Shown piece after piece: positions 1 through 9,184 of a stretch of 64,000 nt of DNA. The stretch is from contig NC_084795.1 of assembly GCF_963169125.1 (NCBI RefSeq), forward strand, positions 262,379,042-262,443,041. The letters run 5' to 3'. This stretch comes from Humulus lupulus (taxonomy: Eukaryota > Streptophyta > Magnoliopsida > Rosales > Cannabaceae). Position 1 is the first letter of the stretch. Every line of letters starts with the position of its first letter. The position numbers and the translations under genes were made by a program. The notes under the pieces are model-generated. The model was not told where the DNA came from and searched no databases. It saw only the letters and a list, made by a program, of their open reading frames with translations.

Positions 1-866
1 GATTTTTTCGAGCTCTTCCAATGGTTCGAGATCAGATTTTTCCTCTACTCTTGGATTGATTTCTTCATCTATTTCGAAGACTGTCCCGTCCTTATTTTGA
101 ATAATGACAAGTGCTTGTGCACTCGTCTGCTTCTTTCCTCTAATGGAAATGTTATATCATTCCCTTCTGGCTAGCTAGTCTCCCTTCAGTGTCCCGATGC
201 CACTAGAAGTCGGGAACTTGATGGCCAAATGCCTTACAGACGAGACTGCCCCCAGCTCTACTAGGGCGAGTCTTCCGAGCAGCACGTTGTAGGCCGATGG
301 CAGGTCCACTACTACGAATTCCATCATCTTGCTTGTTGAGACTAAGAAGTCTCCCAAGGTCATAGGGAGTTCGATGGATCCCATACATGCAATCCCTTCT
401 CTTGAAAAATCATACAACGTCGTTGCACAGGCCTTTAGGTCACGAAGCGCGAGTCCCATCTTTTCTAAGGTGGCCTTATAGAGAATGTTCACTGAGCTCC
501 CATTATCAATAAGAACTCGATGAACCCTCTTATTCGCGAGCTGAAGAGTGATGACTAGTGGGTCTTTGTGAGGAAATTGAACATGGGACGCATCGTCCTC
601 AGTAAAGGTTATAGGTTGAGATTCAACCCTTTGGTACTTCGGAGCTCTGGGTTCGTGTTCATAAGGGGACATGTCGCCAGTTTTTAGCTCATTCACGTAT
701 CGCTTTTGGGCGTTCTTGCCCGATCCTGCGAGATGAGGCCCGCTCGAGATGGTTACAACATCTTCTCCATCAATCGGAGGGGGTCTCTCATCTTCCCTTG
801 CTCGGGAATTGCTGTTTTGGGCAGACGGTAGTGCAGCTGTTCTCTAGCTGGTTGAAGCCTGATTAT
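1..866 (-). pseudogene. Element A protease domain and start of the protease-RT linker
   Basis: The reading frame at 696-175 encodes a retropepsin-like aspartic protease: the active-site motif LIDNGSSVNIL, a flap-like region, and the second conserved hydrophobic-Gly motif LLGR near the end. It would cut the Gag-Pol polyprotein inside virus-like particles. Beyond a stop near 175 the same frame continues as an acidic linker to base 1, matching the linker that precedes RT in element G. The active-site triplet is DNG instead of the more common DTG/DSG. G has the same DNG, so this looks like a family trait and not decay. In-frame stops make it non-functional. Confidence 0.8.
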
Positions 867-870
867 TGTT

Positions 871-2365
871 CTAATTTCTGACATACTGCCTGAAGTATCC
901 TCTTGAGATCAAGCCTTTGATCTCGTCCTTCAGTTGTTTGCACTCATCAGTAGTGTGTCCAGTATCTCTGTGAAATCGACAGTATTTGTTGGAGTCTCTC
1001 TTGGATTTTTGGTTTCTAAGGGGGTCTGGACGTCTGAAAGGGATTTGGTTTTCATTAGCAAGGTAAATATTCTCCCGAGACTCGTTGAGCTCGGTGTACA
1101 CCTTGTACACGGAGAAATACCTTTCCCCTTTCTTCTTCTTTCCCCTTTCCGCCTCGGGGTTACTTCCTTCATTCTTCTTTCTTTTGGAAGGGTTTTCTGT
1201 AGGGGGTTTCGAGGCTGATGGGTCCGCCGAGGTCGAGGCAGAGTTTACGTTTATCATTGTAGTTATGGGCTGAGAGGTCATATTCAGTGTTGACCTCGCC
1301 TCTTCTGCATTGACAAACCTCTGAGCTCGTCGATTAAACTCGATTATGGACCTCACATGCTTCCTCTACATATCTTCCCAGAGGGGACTTCCCAGCATTA
1401 CCCCAGCTCGGAAAGCCATTAAATGACCGCTGCCATCTACATCACGAGCTCGGGCGACTTCCAGATTGAATCTTGTAAGGTAGCTTTTCAGCGTTTCATT
1501 TGGTTGTTGTTGGACGTTGGTCAGGGCCGATGCCTCGGGCCTTATCCCAATCATGGCTCTAAATTGCTTCTTGAAATCCCTTGACAACTGATCCCAAGAA
1601 GTGATTGAATGCCTCTTATATTTTTTGAACCAGTTTTTTGCTGGTCCTGTAAGCGATGCTGGAAATAGCATGCATCTGAGCTCGTAACCCACATTACTTG
1701 CTCTCATAATAGTGTTAAATGTACTTAAGTGACTGTACGAGTCGAATTTCCCTTCAAAAGGTGGGACATGAGGAGTCCAAAACCCCTGAGGAAACGGAGT
1801 GTTGGAAATGTGGGGAGCGAATGGTTCAAGCTCCTCATAAGAATCTTCGTCCCGATTCCGGCCTCGCTCATTCTGTAAGAGCCTAAATGCACTTTCCAGT
1901 TGATCAATTCTCTCCTGAACTGGATCCACGGAGGGTCTCGCATGAAATTGGTTATCGTCGATCACAATTCAAGGCTCGCACCTTCGCATGGGATCCTTGC
2001 GCCCATTTAGGTGATCTCTTAGGTCTGGGTTCGAGGGGTTACCACTACCCCGATTTTGATTCATGTGTTTCCACAAGTCAGGGTGGTTCCTTTGGTTCCT
2101 AGTATTTCTACGTCCTTGATCATACATACTGACTGATCTGGTGTCCCCTGAGTCTTCGCTGGTGAGGCTCGTTGCATGATTATTTCGAGATGGATTCCTT
2201 TCAGGTTGCCTCGTCTCTATAGTGTGAGACCGAGACATTTGGCTCCTCGTAGGCCGGGCGCTTGTCCGTTCTCTAGCAGTTTCTCCATTCCCCTGCTTTC
2301 GTCTAGCTCGCCTTTCCCTATCACCCTGAGCCAGTTGTGTGTTTCTTCGAGGTGGTGAGGGATAC
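871..2365 (-). pseudogene. Element A gag: capsid and zinc-finger-like region
   Basis: One frame, with stops near 1366 and 1969, carries the Retrotrans_gag-type capsid region (1965-1366). Its signature is WFKKYKRHSITSWDQL followed by an FKKQFRA motif. A basic linker follows, then a C/H-rich segment at 1356-871 (CRFHRDTGHTTDEC). This Tat-style Cys/His cluster replaces the usual CCHC knuckle; the equivalents in E, F and G have the same CRFH/CHFH...GH...EC spacing. Gag assembles the particle that packages the element RNA. The N-terminal third of the same gag resumes at 4206 beyond the solo LTR. Removing the LTR plus one 5-bp target copy (1840 bp) brings both parts into the same frame. Confidence 0.8.
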
Positions 2366-4205
2366 TGTAATGCCCCGAATTCTCTGATGTGGTTTAATGG
2401 CGGGATTAGCAGGCCGGGAGGGCCATACTTGTTTAATTATGCCATTAAATGATATTATGCATGTATATGTGAATTATATTATAATATGATGTTAAATGCA
2501 TGCATGTGGGTCCACATTTTAAACAGGGGTGTGATTGCAGTTTGGCCCGTAGAGGGTATAATTGTATAATTGTATGCATGTCGATGATATGTATTGAGAT
2601 CACATTATAATGTGGGTTTGTTTGAGCTATTCGACATGAGACAATCTTGGATTATTGATTAGAGGTCTAGTCACAACAGGTTTAAGTGCGGGGCTCGGGT
2701 TGAATCTCGGGGTGATTGTAATGATTAGAGCGTTACCGGGTATTAAAGGGTAACGGGGTATGAATTATTGGTGTTTAAATATTGAGAATAACGGGAATTG
2801 GAGAGCATTAATTATGATTAACGAGATAGGAGGAAAATACCAATCTTGCCCTTGGAAGCCTTTAGAAACTTTAAATTAACCTAGGGGTAAAATGGTCATT
2901 TTACCCCTAGGATAGATATAGCCATTGTTGGCTGAAAGAAGGTAGAAAAAATAGAGCAATTTGGAGAGCCTTCCTGTACCATTTTCTCCTTCAGTTTTCT
3001 TTGTAATTTTTGAACCATTCTTGAGGATTCAAGCTTGGGAAGCAAGCCTTAGGAGTTTAGGAGTGTGTTCCTCCATTGGAGAGCATCATAAGCTGAGCTT
3101 TGGGTAAGTTTCTAACCATAGAATTCTCTGGTTTTCCCTGTTTTGGTTTTGTTTTGCAGCTGAGATTTCTAAGGTGAATACTTGGTTTTGTTGGGAGTTT
3201 TGGCTAGGGTTCCTATGCTTGTGATGTTTGGGATGTGTTGGGATGGTTTTTGGGTTCATTTGGCATTAAGAAAGGGATTTGGAAGCTTGGGAATCAGGTT
3301 GGAATCTAAGGAGATGAAGAAGGTTGGTTCAGGGGAGTTTTGTTATGGAGGTAGCGCTATAGCGCCCACCCTAGGGCGCTACAGCGCTCCTCAGGAGGCT
3401 TTTAGGCATGTTGGGGGTTATGAGTATAGCGCTGGGGCGCTAGGGGTTGAGCGCTATAGTGCTACCCTGTTCCTTCAAAGTCCCGTTTTGAGTGTTTTTA
3501 AGGGTTTTTGACTTGGGGTTTCAATCCTTAAGGCCCGGGATCGAATCTACTCACTGTGTGGGCATGTTTCGAGGTCCCGAGAGTGGTGCTTAGGTTAAGA
3601 CCCTATTATTGTGGATTCTCATTAATGAAAGGCTCACTTATCAGTTAAGCCCGAGTGACCCTATCGTCACATGGCTAGAGGGGGTTGTACCCACTTTTGT
3701 GACTTTTGCGACTGTCACCTATTTGTTTTCGACTGATAATCCTGAATGATTATTATGATCATTTTTTATATTATATCATGCTATATTATTTTTTCTTGCT
3801 GGGCCTTGGCTCATGGGTGCTATGTGGTGCAGGTAAAGGGAAAGAAAAGCTCACCCAGCCTTGAGTGGAGAGCTTAGGTGGTGATGTGTACATATGCGGC
3901 CACTTGACCACCACGGCCAAGGTGTTCTCAGAGGAACTAGGGGGTTCACCCTATTTTTCCGCTTAGGTCGGCGGGATTGTAAATTTGAAATAGTAATGAC
4001 CATTTTGTACTGAGAACAACTTGTAAATGTTTTGATTAGCTCTGCAGAGCAGTATTTAATGAAAAATATCCATTCATTTTTATTAGTTTTTCACCTTAAC
4101 CTGTTAATCACATTTAGAGCACGTCTTTAACCAAAGGACTCGAGTAGTCAGTCAAATTTCCGGTTCACCGTAACTGTTCTGGGGTAACCAGGGCATTACA
4201 AATAC
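2361..4205. repeat. Target duplication flanking the solo LTR (gatac / aatac)
   Basis: The five bases before the solo LTR (2361-2365, gatac) and the five after it (4201-4205, aatac) match at four of five positions, as expected for integrase-made 5-bp target duplication with one later mutation. The flanks are the two halves of element A gag. Confidence 0.75.
2366..4200 (+). repeat. Solo LTR, chromovirus subfamily beta
   Basis: This 1835-bp unit starts TGTAATGCCC and ends GGGCATTACA, a perfect 10-bp terminal inverted repeat of the TG...CA form. There is no internal region or second LTR, so it is a solo LTR left by LTR-LTR recombination. Its start and overall order match the 3' LTR of element J (59105), and more distantly the LTRs at 5759, 9185, 13143 and 62657. 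Visible landmarks are a splice-donor-like GTAAGT at 3104, a GCGCT-type hairpin at 3353-3388, and the block at about 3795-3850 that begins CTTGCTGGGC and contains GTGCAGGTAAAGGG. A 109-codon open frame at 3182-3511 lies wholly inside and is not a gene. Confidence 0.9.
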
Positions 4206-4855
4206 CTTATTGGCGACGGAGGGTGCCGTATGGGTGATGGTGGCTGCCACCCATTTCGGGGTCTGGATGGTCCTGAGTTCGCCTGTGTTGGCTCGAGAAC
4301 ATTTTGCATGTTACCAGGATTCTGAGTCCGAGCTGCTACAGGGGCTCAGTTATTCCCAGTTTCAGCTGGTAACTCAGCAGTTGAGTTAACAGGAGCTCTA
4401 GCCCGGGTGTTTCTTCAGGGCCTCGAGGGAGCAGGTTGTTTTGCCGGTGGCGGAGGTTGCTTCGTTCTTCTTGTGGTGGTATTTTTGTGAGGTCGCCCAC
4501 GAGGCCTGCGGGGAGGAACATGAACGTCCCACGGAGGTGGGACCTGGACCTCAGACGGAGGTTGAGGCTGAGCCACCTGTGCCTCCGCAACCAATCTAGC
4601 TAATTCCTCGTTACGCTTCTTGGCCTTAGCCAACTGTTTTCTCATCTGACGATTTTCAAGTTCCACAATGGAGACATATCGCTTAGGATTATAGTACATG
4701 TCCTCATCGTCCCTGGGGGCCGGTGGTGCTGGAGGTCCTGGAGAATCGGAGGAATCACTTCTCTCCTCTGGTTCTGGATTTGTCATTGGCTGTTTCCCAG
4801 GGCGTCGCGGATAGTTGACTTCTTCTTCAGGAATATTAGGATCATTTGCGGCCAT
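4206..4855 (-). pseudogene. Element A gag N-terminal region
   Basis: A minus-strand frame starts at 4855 (MAANDPNIPEEE) and encodes an acidic, proline-rich N-terminus followed by a short charged helix (VELENRQMRKQLAKAKKRNEEL), likely a coiled coil. A basic, proline-rich stretch follows. The order resembles the N-terminus of element G gag at 54348-54935, which also has a Glu/Lys/Leu-rich helix. A stop at about 4415 ends the open stretch, but the frame is traceable toward the solo LTR. The start lies about 60 bases downstream (minus sense) of the primer-binding site, as expected for a first gag codon. It is a pseudogene by association with the broken downstream gag. Confidence 0.75.
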
Positions 4856-4912
4856 AACTAATCAGGGAGGCTTTTTCGAATGACTAGACTCAGATTCGTA
4901 CTGCTTAATGCT

Positions 4913-4928
4913 CTCAATGATAGCACCA
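4913..4928 (-). promoter_or_regulatory. Primer-binding site of element A
   Basis: Read on the minus strand, TGGTGCTATCATTGAG lies three bases inside the 5' LTR end. It matches, with one change, the TGGTGCTTTCATTGAG found in the same place in E, F and G. The TGG start is what pairing with a tRNA CCA end requires. I do not assign the tRNA. Confidence 0.75.
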
Positions 4929-4931
4929 AAC

Positions 4932-5758
4932 AGTTGACGCTGTTTTTCGTCAACTTAAAACGTAGAGAAATTAAACAATATGAGCTATGGTGCAGATGAA
5001 TAGTATGGTGGAACAACAAGGATTTTACGTGGTTCAGCAGTTAAATCTGCCTAGTCCATGAGTCTATTTTATTAGGACTTGGAGTTTTTTGGAAATCCTT
5101 CAAAGATGAATTCCCCAGAGTTCTCTCTCAAGATATCAAAAGATCCCTCCTTTACAAGTGTTCATGACCTCTCTATTTATAGAGAGTTTTCAGAGTTCAT
5201 TCCCACATATTTTGGGAATATACTTCTGCATATTAATTGAAATAATGATATTAAATGCTGTAATTCCTATATAAAAGGAAACGTCCCCTGAAGACCAGGA
5301 AACGGATAACAGACTTGTTAATATCCCTTTAATGTTGGGATGGTACAACAATAAATATCTTTAAACGTACAGAACGCATTACATCAGATGACTCATCAAA
5401 TCTCCGAGGTCAGCAACCAGCATCGCGTCAGTCAAGGTTTACGGACAGGTTACGAACTGGCTGTCTTATTCCAAGACCTGCTCGGAGCAGATAAATACCA
5501 TTGAGGCTGTCACATTTCGAGCTTGTGCTCTTTAAGCTCAGACTACTCAGTCTAAAGGCACTCACTAACGGATGTATCCCGATGCTATGCTCTTTCGAGC
5601 TTAGAAAGAATCTCGAGGTTACATCTTTGAGATTTCCGTCTTACTTTGGGGGTTTTACAACTAGACCATGAACATGCATTTTTATATATCTCGAGCTCAC
5701 ACTCGACGAGTCCAGCCTTCGAGGTCATAATTTCTTATCTCGAAATCTAGGTGTAACA
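4932..5758 (-). repeat. Element A 5' LTR
   Basis: The outer edge reads TGTTACACC on the minus strand, at 5758. The inner edge at 4932 has the expected terminal CA altered (AG where TG is expected on the plus strand). Length is about 827 bp. A TATA box, TATAAATA on the minus strand at 5174-5181, sits in a near-palindromic ctctctatttatagagag. The sequence after TATA shares a 'tttttacgtggttc...cctagtcca(c/t)gag' block with the LTRs of element G, supporting a common group. The partner 3' LTR is outside the window. Confidence 0.8.
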
Positions 5759-7811
5759 AAACCTTTCATTGAAAATTATAAAGCGTTTAGAATTTGGGAT
5801 CCCAAAAATATTGTTTAGAAATATTTACAATTAGAAAATATAACCAAAGTCGGCTAAACGACAAAATTTAAGTTTAGTACAATCATCTCCCAAAAGTATC
5901 CCCGGCCGTGGCAGCCAGGCAGACCAGACATGTACGCGCCGCTCATCACGCTCATCACGCTCACCATACTCAAGGTTGGTCGACTTTTCGTTTGCCTTTA
6001 CCTGCACCATAGAGCACCCGTGAGCTGAAGCCCAGCAAGAAAACCCTCACAAGCAGATAATATATGCATATAAAACACTTAACATATAAACAAGCCATCA
6101 TCAGGCTATACACATACGACCATGCTGTCCCAGACGCTTTACCAGACCCTGGGTTCACGGTCCACACCGTGATGATATCCCAGGTATCCTTTGGGGTCTC
6201 GCCCTGGCAACTTGCACTCTGCATGCTAAACGCTGCTCCCGGCCCCTTGTCGTTCTCGGCCTTCGGTGTTCCCGGCCTTCGCCGTTCCCGGCCATCGTCG
6301 TTCATTCATTTATATGTACACATAATATAACTAAACAGATACTTAAACACATATAAGTTCAATCAAAGGGCCACGCCTTGCAACATAGTCATATAGGGCC
6401 AAGCCCTGCAACTTAATCATATAGGGCCGAGCCCTGCAACTCAAGCTCTATGGGAACAGTAGTTTTCTTACCTGTGTCCCGAGCTTTCCAAGCACTGATG
6501 TCCCGAGCACAGTCCCCTAGTCCGAGCCTCGCTGATACCCTAGTCACAACGCACCAACAATATCCATCCATCAAGTTCTAATCCATTAAATAACTTTGGG
6601 TCATAATTTTAGTCTCTGGGACATTGAATTCTATCAATCCGGGTGATAAAATCCATCTCGAGTCTTAACTATTAAATTCCCGAGCCTAAAACCTCTTTAA
6701 AACCCAAAGATGCACTGAGCGTCGCGACCCTAAGAACCCATGCTGCGGCCCCCAGCTCAACCAGAGGCCCTGCCTCATTTTGCCCACACGCGCCACGGCC
6801 CTGCCTGTAGGGCGCCGCAGCGCGCCTCCACTTTCAGGCGCCCAGGTGTTCTAAGGGGCCACGGCGCAGCAAGAACAATGCCGCGACTCGACCCCTCGAA
6901 CCCAGAAAAATCCTCCATTTTCTCTTCTAAAACCAAGCCAATTATCCATAAAAGTTAACCTAACAATCCAAACATTCATCACAGAAGTTCTAACACAGCC
7001 TCAACATCAAAACCCAACAGCACTAACTCCAAAACTCAACCAACAATCAAGAGAAAATCTCAACTTAGCTCACATGGATACTCTGAATTATCAACAGAAA
7101 TTCAACATAATCTATCAAGTTAAGAGCTTACCTTTGCTTAGTTGAACCTCTAAGTTAATCTCCTAAGCTCCAAGCTTCACTTCCTCAAGGCTCCAGCCTT
7201 AAATTATGAACTTCCTAGCTCAAACTCCTCAAAGTTCCCCCTTGGTAAAGTTGAGAGAAAACAAGAGAAAGGGAAGAGGATTTTGGGTCGGTTTCTACAG
7301 GTTTTTGGGCACTCCTTTGATTTTTTGTTTTATTTACTTAGCCTTTAAGGTTACCTCAAGGCTCGGGGTACCAAAAACGTCCCCGAAGGCAAAATGGTAA
7401 ATTTCCCCAATATTCCATCCTAAATATTCTAACCTCAAATATATCTCCAAATATTTATTTCCATAACCCGATAACCCCATAAAAATGTCTAATCCCCAAA
7501 TTACCCCTCGACTCGCCCCGAGTCGGATTTTCGATCCCATTATGACTTTCTAGCTTATTGCTCCCTAAGACTGTCTCGGATCGTGCAACACAAATATATC
7601 ACAATTATCACATTTATGCCCTCAACGGGCTAAAATTACAATCATGCCCCTAATAACCAGATGAGGCCCACATGCATATTTAATTCACCTAAACATGCAT
7701 CTCTAATCACATATTAACACAAATTCACATATTATAACAGTAAATCACTTATTGCCCTCCAGGCACGCTAATCTAGGCCCTAAGCCTTATTAGCAAATTT
7801 GGGTCATTACA
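5759..7811 (-). repeat. Truncated reversed LTR, chromovirus subfamily alpha
   Basis: On the minus strand this begins at 7811 with TGTAATGACCCAAATTTGC and runs about 2050 bp, ending where element A begins. The final ~150 bp of the LTR are missing, compared with the LTR at 9185-11388. A trace of the shared LTR block (TTGCTGGGC...GTGCAGGTAAAGG, minus strand) is near 6010-6040. A GC-rich hairpin region is at 6740-6880 and a GGTAAG donor-like site near 7130. The plus-strand open frames at 6064, 6740 and 7206 lie inside it and have no family resemblance. It is probably the remnant of the LTR into which element A inserted. Confidence 0.8.
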
Positions 7812-7883
7812 CAATGAATGTCAGCTCATTTCCCGAAGTGTCCCATCTATATGAAAAGGTGCTTCGAGCACTCGAGTGGTCTG

Positions 7884-8083
7884 TTTAATGCTTCTGCATT
7901 ATCTGGAGTTGTCAGATGGGGATTGTCTTGGGATTTTCAATGCAGATCGTTGGATGAGGGAGGCACGGATTGTGGATTGACAAATCCACGATTTAACACT
8001 TGATTGAGCCATTTAATGCCTCTGTGCTGTCCATGACCGTCAGATGAGGATTTCCTTGGGATTCTCACTATGGGTTGTTGGAT
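7884..8083 (+). repeat. Two diverged direct repeats upstream of the fragment C promoter
   Basis: A segment of about 72 bp at 7884-7955 (tttaatgcttctgc ... cgttgga) is repeated at 8012-8083 (tttaatgcctctgt ... tgttgga). Both copies contain gtcagatg(g/a)gga and cttgggatt. They sit directly 5' of the TATA box. Confidence 0.6.
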
Positions 8084-8103
8084 TAAACAATAAATTTTCT
8101 TCC

Positions 8104-8111
8104 TATAAATA
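8104..8111 (+). promoter_or_regulatory. TATA box of fragment C
   Basis: TATAAATA in the context cctataaatacccc, followed by a pyrimidine-rich stretch about 20-30 bases downstream. The extra genes of E, F and G have TATA-like boxes in the same relative place. Confidence 0.55.
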
Positions 8112-9184
8112 CCCCAGTAGGCTTCTTTCCACACTTTTACCGACCCCAAATTTTCAAACTAGAGAGTAGAGAACTAGAAACCCTGAATGTCCGAAGTTGC
8201 TGACGAAATTATCTGATGGTTAGTACATTTTCGTGCCCATCTGTTTTCGATGAAGCCTTTTTTCATTCATCAAGAAGACAACTTTTTCCCAGCCGATCTA
8301 TCTGAGAGCGTCGACGAACTGCTGTATTGCCTCCTCAAGTTTAAGGCTGAATTCCTGCCGGCGTTGTCGCCTGTACCTCAATGAATTCCAAATCCCCGCT
8401 CACTCAATAAGTTTTCTGGTCACTTCTTTATTTCTTTTTGTCATTTTTGTCATCACGTTGTTTCCGCGACCATGTAGCCTTTAGGGCCACGACCACCGTG
8501 TAGGATGGCTTTAGGTAGTGGTAGTGGTAGAGATGAACAGTAGAGAACTTTCTAGGTGATACTTCATTCTGTAGGAAAATTGATTGATGGAGTGGGATTG
8601 ATTGCTCTAAATCATTGACCCTGGACGTCTTAAAACCTTTCAGGTGAATTAGTTTATATGCAAATACCCTTGGCCTTTAGTTCCCGACTTATGTTCATGG
8701 GACTTTAATTGTTCCCGAATCTGGGTCCGGAGGGGACCTCTCCAAGCAGTTTTAGGAGAACCTCGTACCTTAACCAATTTTCTTCGGTTTTGGTGCTAAC
8801 TGCTTGGTTCTTGCTTTTCTTGTTGTCTCCAGGTCTTCGATCGTGGGTCATGGCGTCACCCTCTACACGGAGGGGCATAAGCTTCCCACTGGGAACACGT
8901 GGGAAATGGACGCGGAAGCAAACAAGTTCTGGAACTATTAGATGCTAAATGTGCTGGAAAAAGCCTTCGGGATAGAGTCGACTCCAGGGCTCTTCTACAA
9001 CAGGTTGGCCCGGAAAGAAGAGAAGGCTCACACTTGAGTGGGCTCATTCAGGGTCGGGAGTGCAGGCCATATCAGTGCGGGAGCCATTTTCCCGCTTCAC
9101 GACTACTTTGCGCGATTTCTCAAGTTTGTGGGGATCGTGCCTTTCCAGTGCCTCAGGCCTACAAGTTGCTTGTGGGATGGCATA

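Larger units (their letters stand above)
1..5758 (-). mobile_element. Element A: 5' portion of a Tat-type Ty3/gypsy retrotransposon
   Basis: Only the 5' end of this minus-strand element is in the window: 5' LTR (4932-5758), primer site, gag and protease. Reverse transcriptase and everything beyond lie left of base 1. Gag and protease resemble those of element G further right, and the primer site has the same form as in E, F and G. This places A in the Tat-like group by inference; the diagnostic second RNase H would be outside the window. Gag is interrupted by a solo LTR at 2366-4200. The 5' LTR abuts a truncated reversed LTR at 5759, so A probably inserted into that LTR. Its expected target duplication, 5759-5763 (aaacc), cannot be tested here. 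Confidence 0.85.
7812..9184 (+). pseudogene. Fragment C: start of a Tat-type antisense extra gene
   Basis: This stretch has the layout of the extra genes in E, F and G: an upstream region, a TATA box (8104-8111), a non-coding first exon with a donor-like GTTAGT near 8219, then coding fragments. Near 9068-9183 one frame reads HISAGAIFPLHDYFARFL followed by VGIVPFQ. That is the same block as DAGAILPLHPFYKGV...GVAPFQ in F and KAGAFLSLNQYFADF...LAPFQ in G. I match this block from memory to the Transposase_28 (PF04195, putative gypsy type transposon) family; a profile search would decide. The domain is cut at 9184 by the 5' LTR of element D. The parent element is not otherwise visible. Confidence 0.65.

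Noticed and set aside
3182..3511. 109-codon plus-strand open frame
   Set aside because: It lies entirely in the solo beta LTR, includes the GCGCT hairpin, has no family motif and is not open in the homologous J LTR.
6064..7400. Several 60-90-codon plus-strand open frames, possible host gene
   Set aside because: The whole stretch is a reversed alpha LTR, alignable with 9185-11388; the frames are not conserved between the two.
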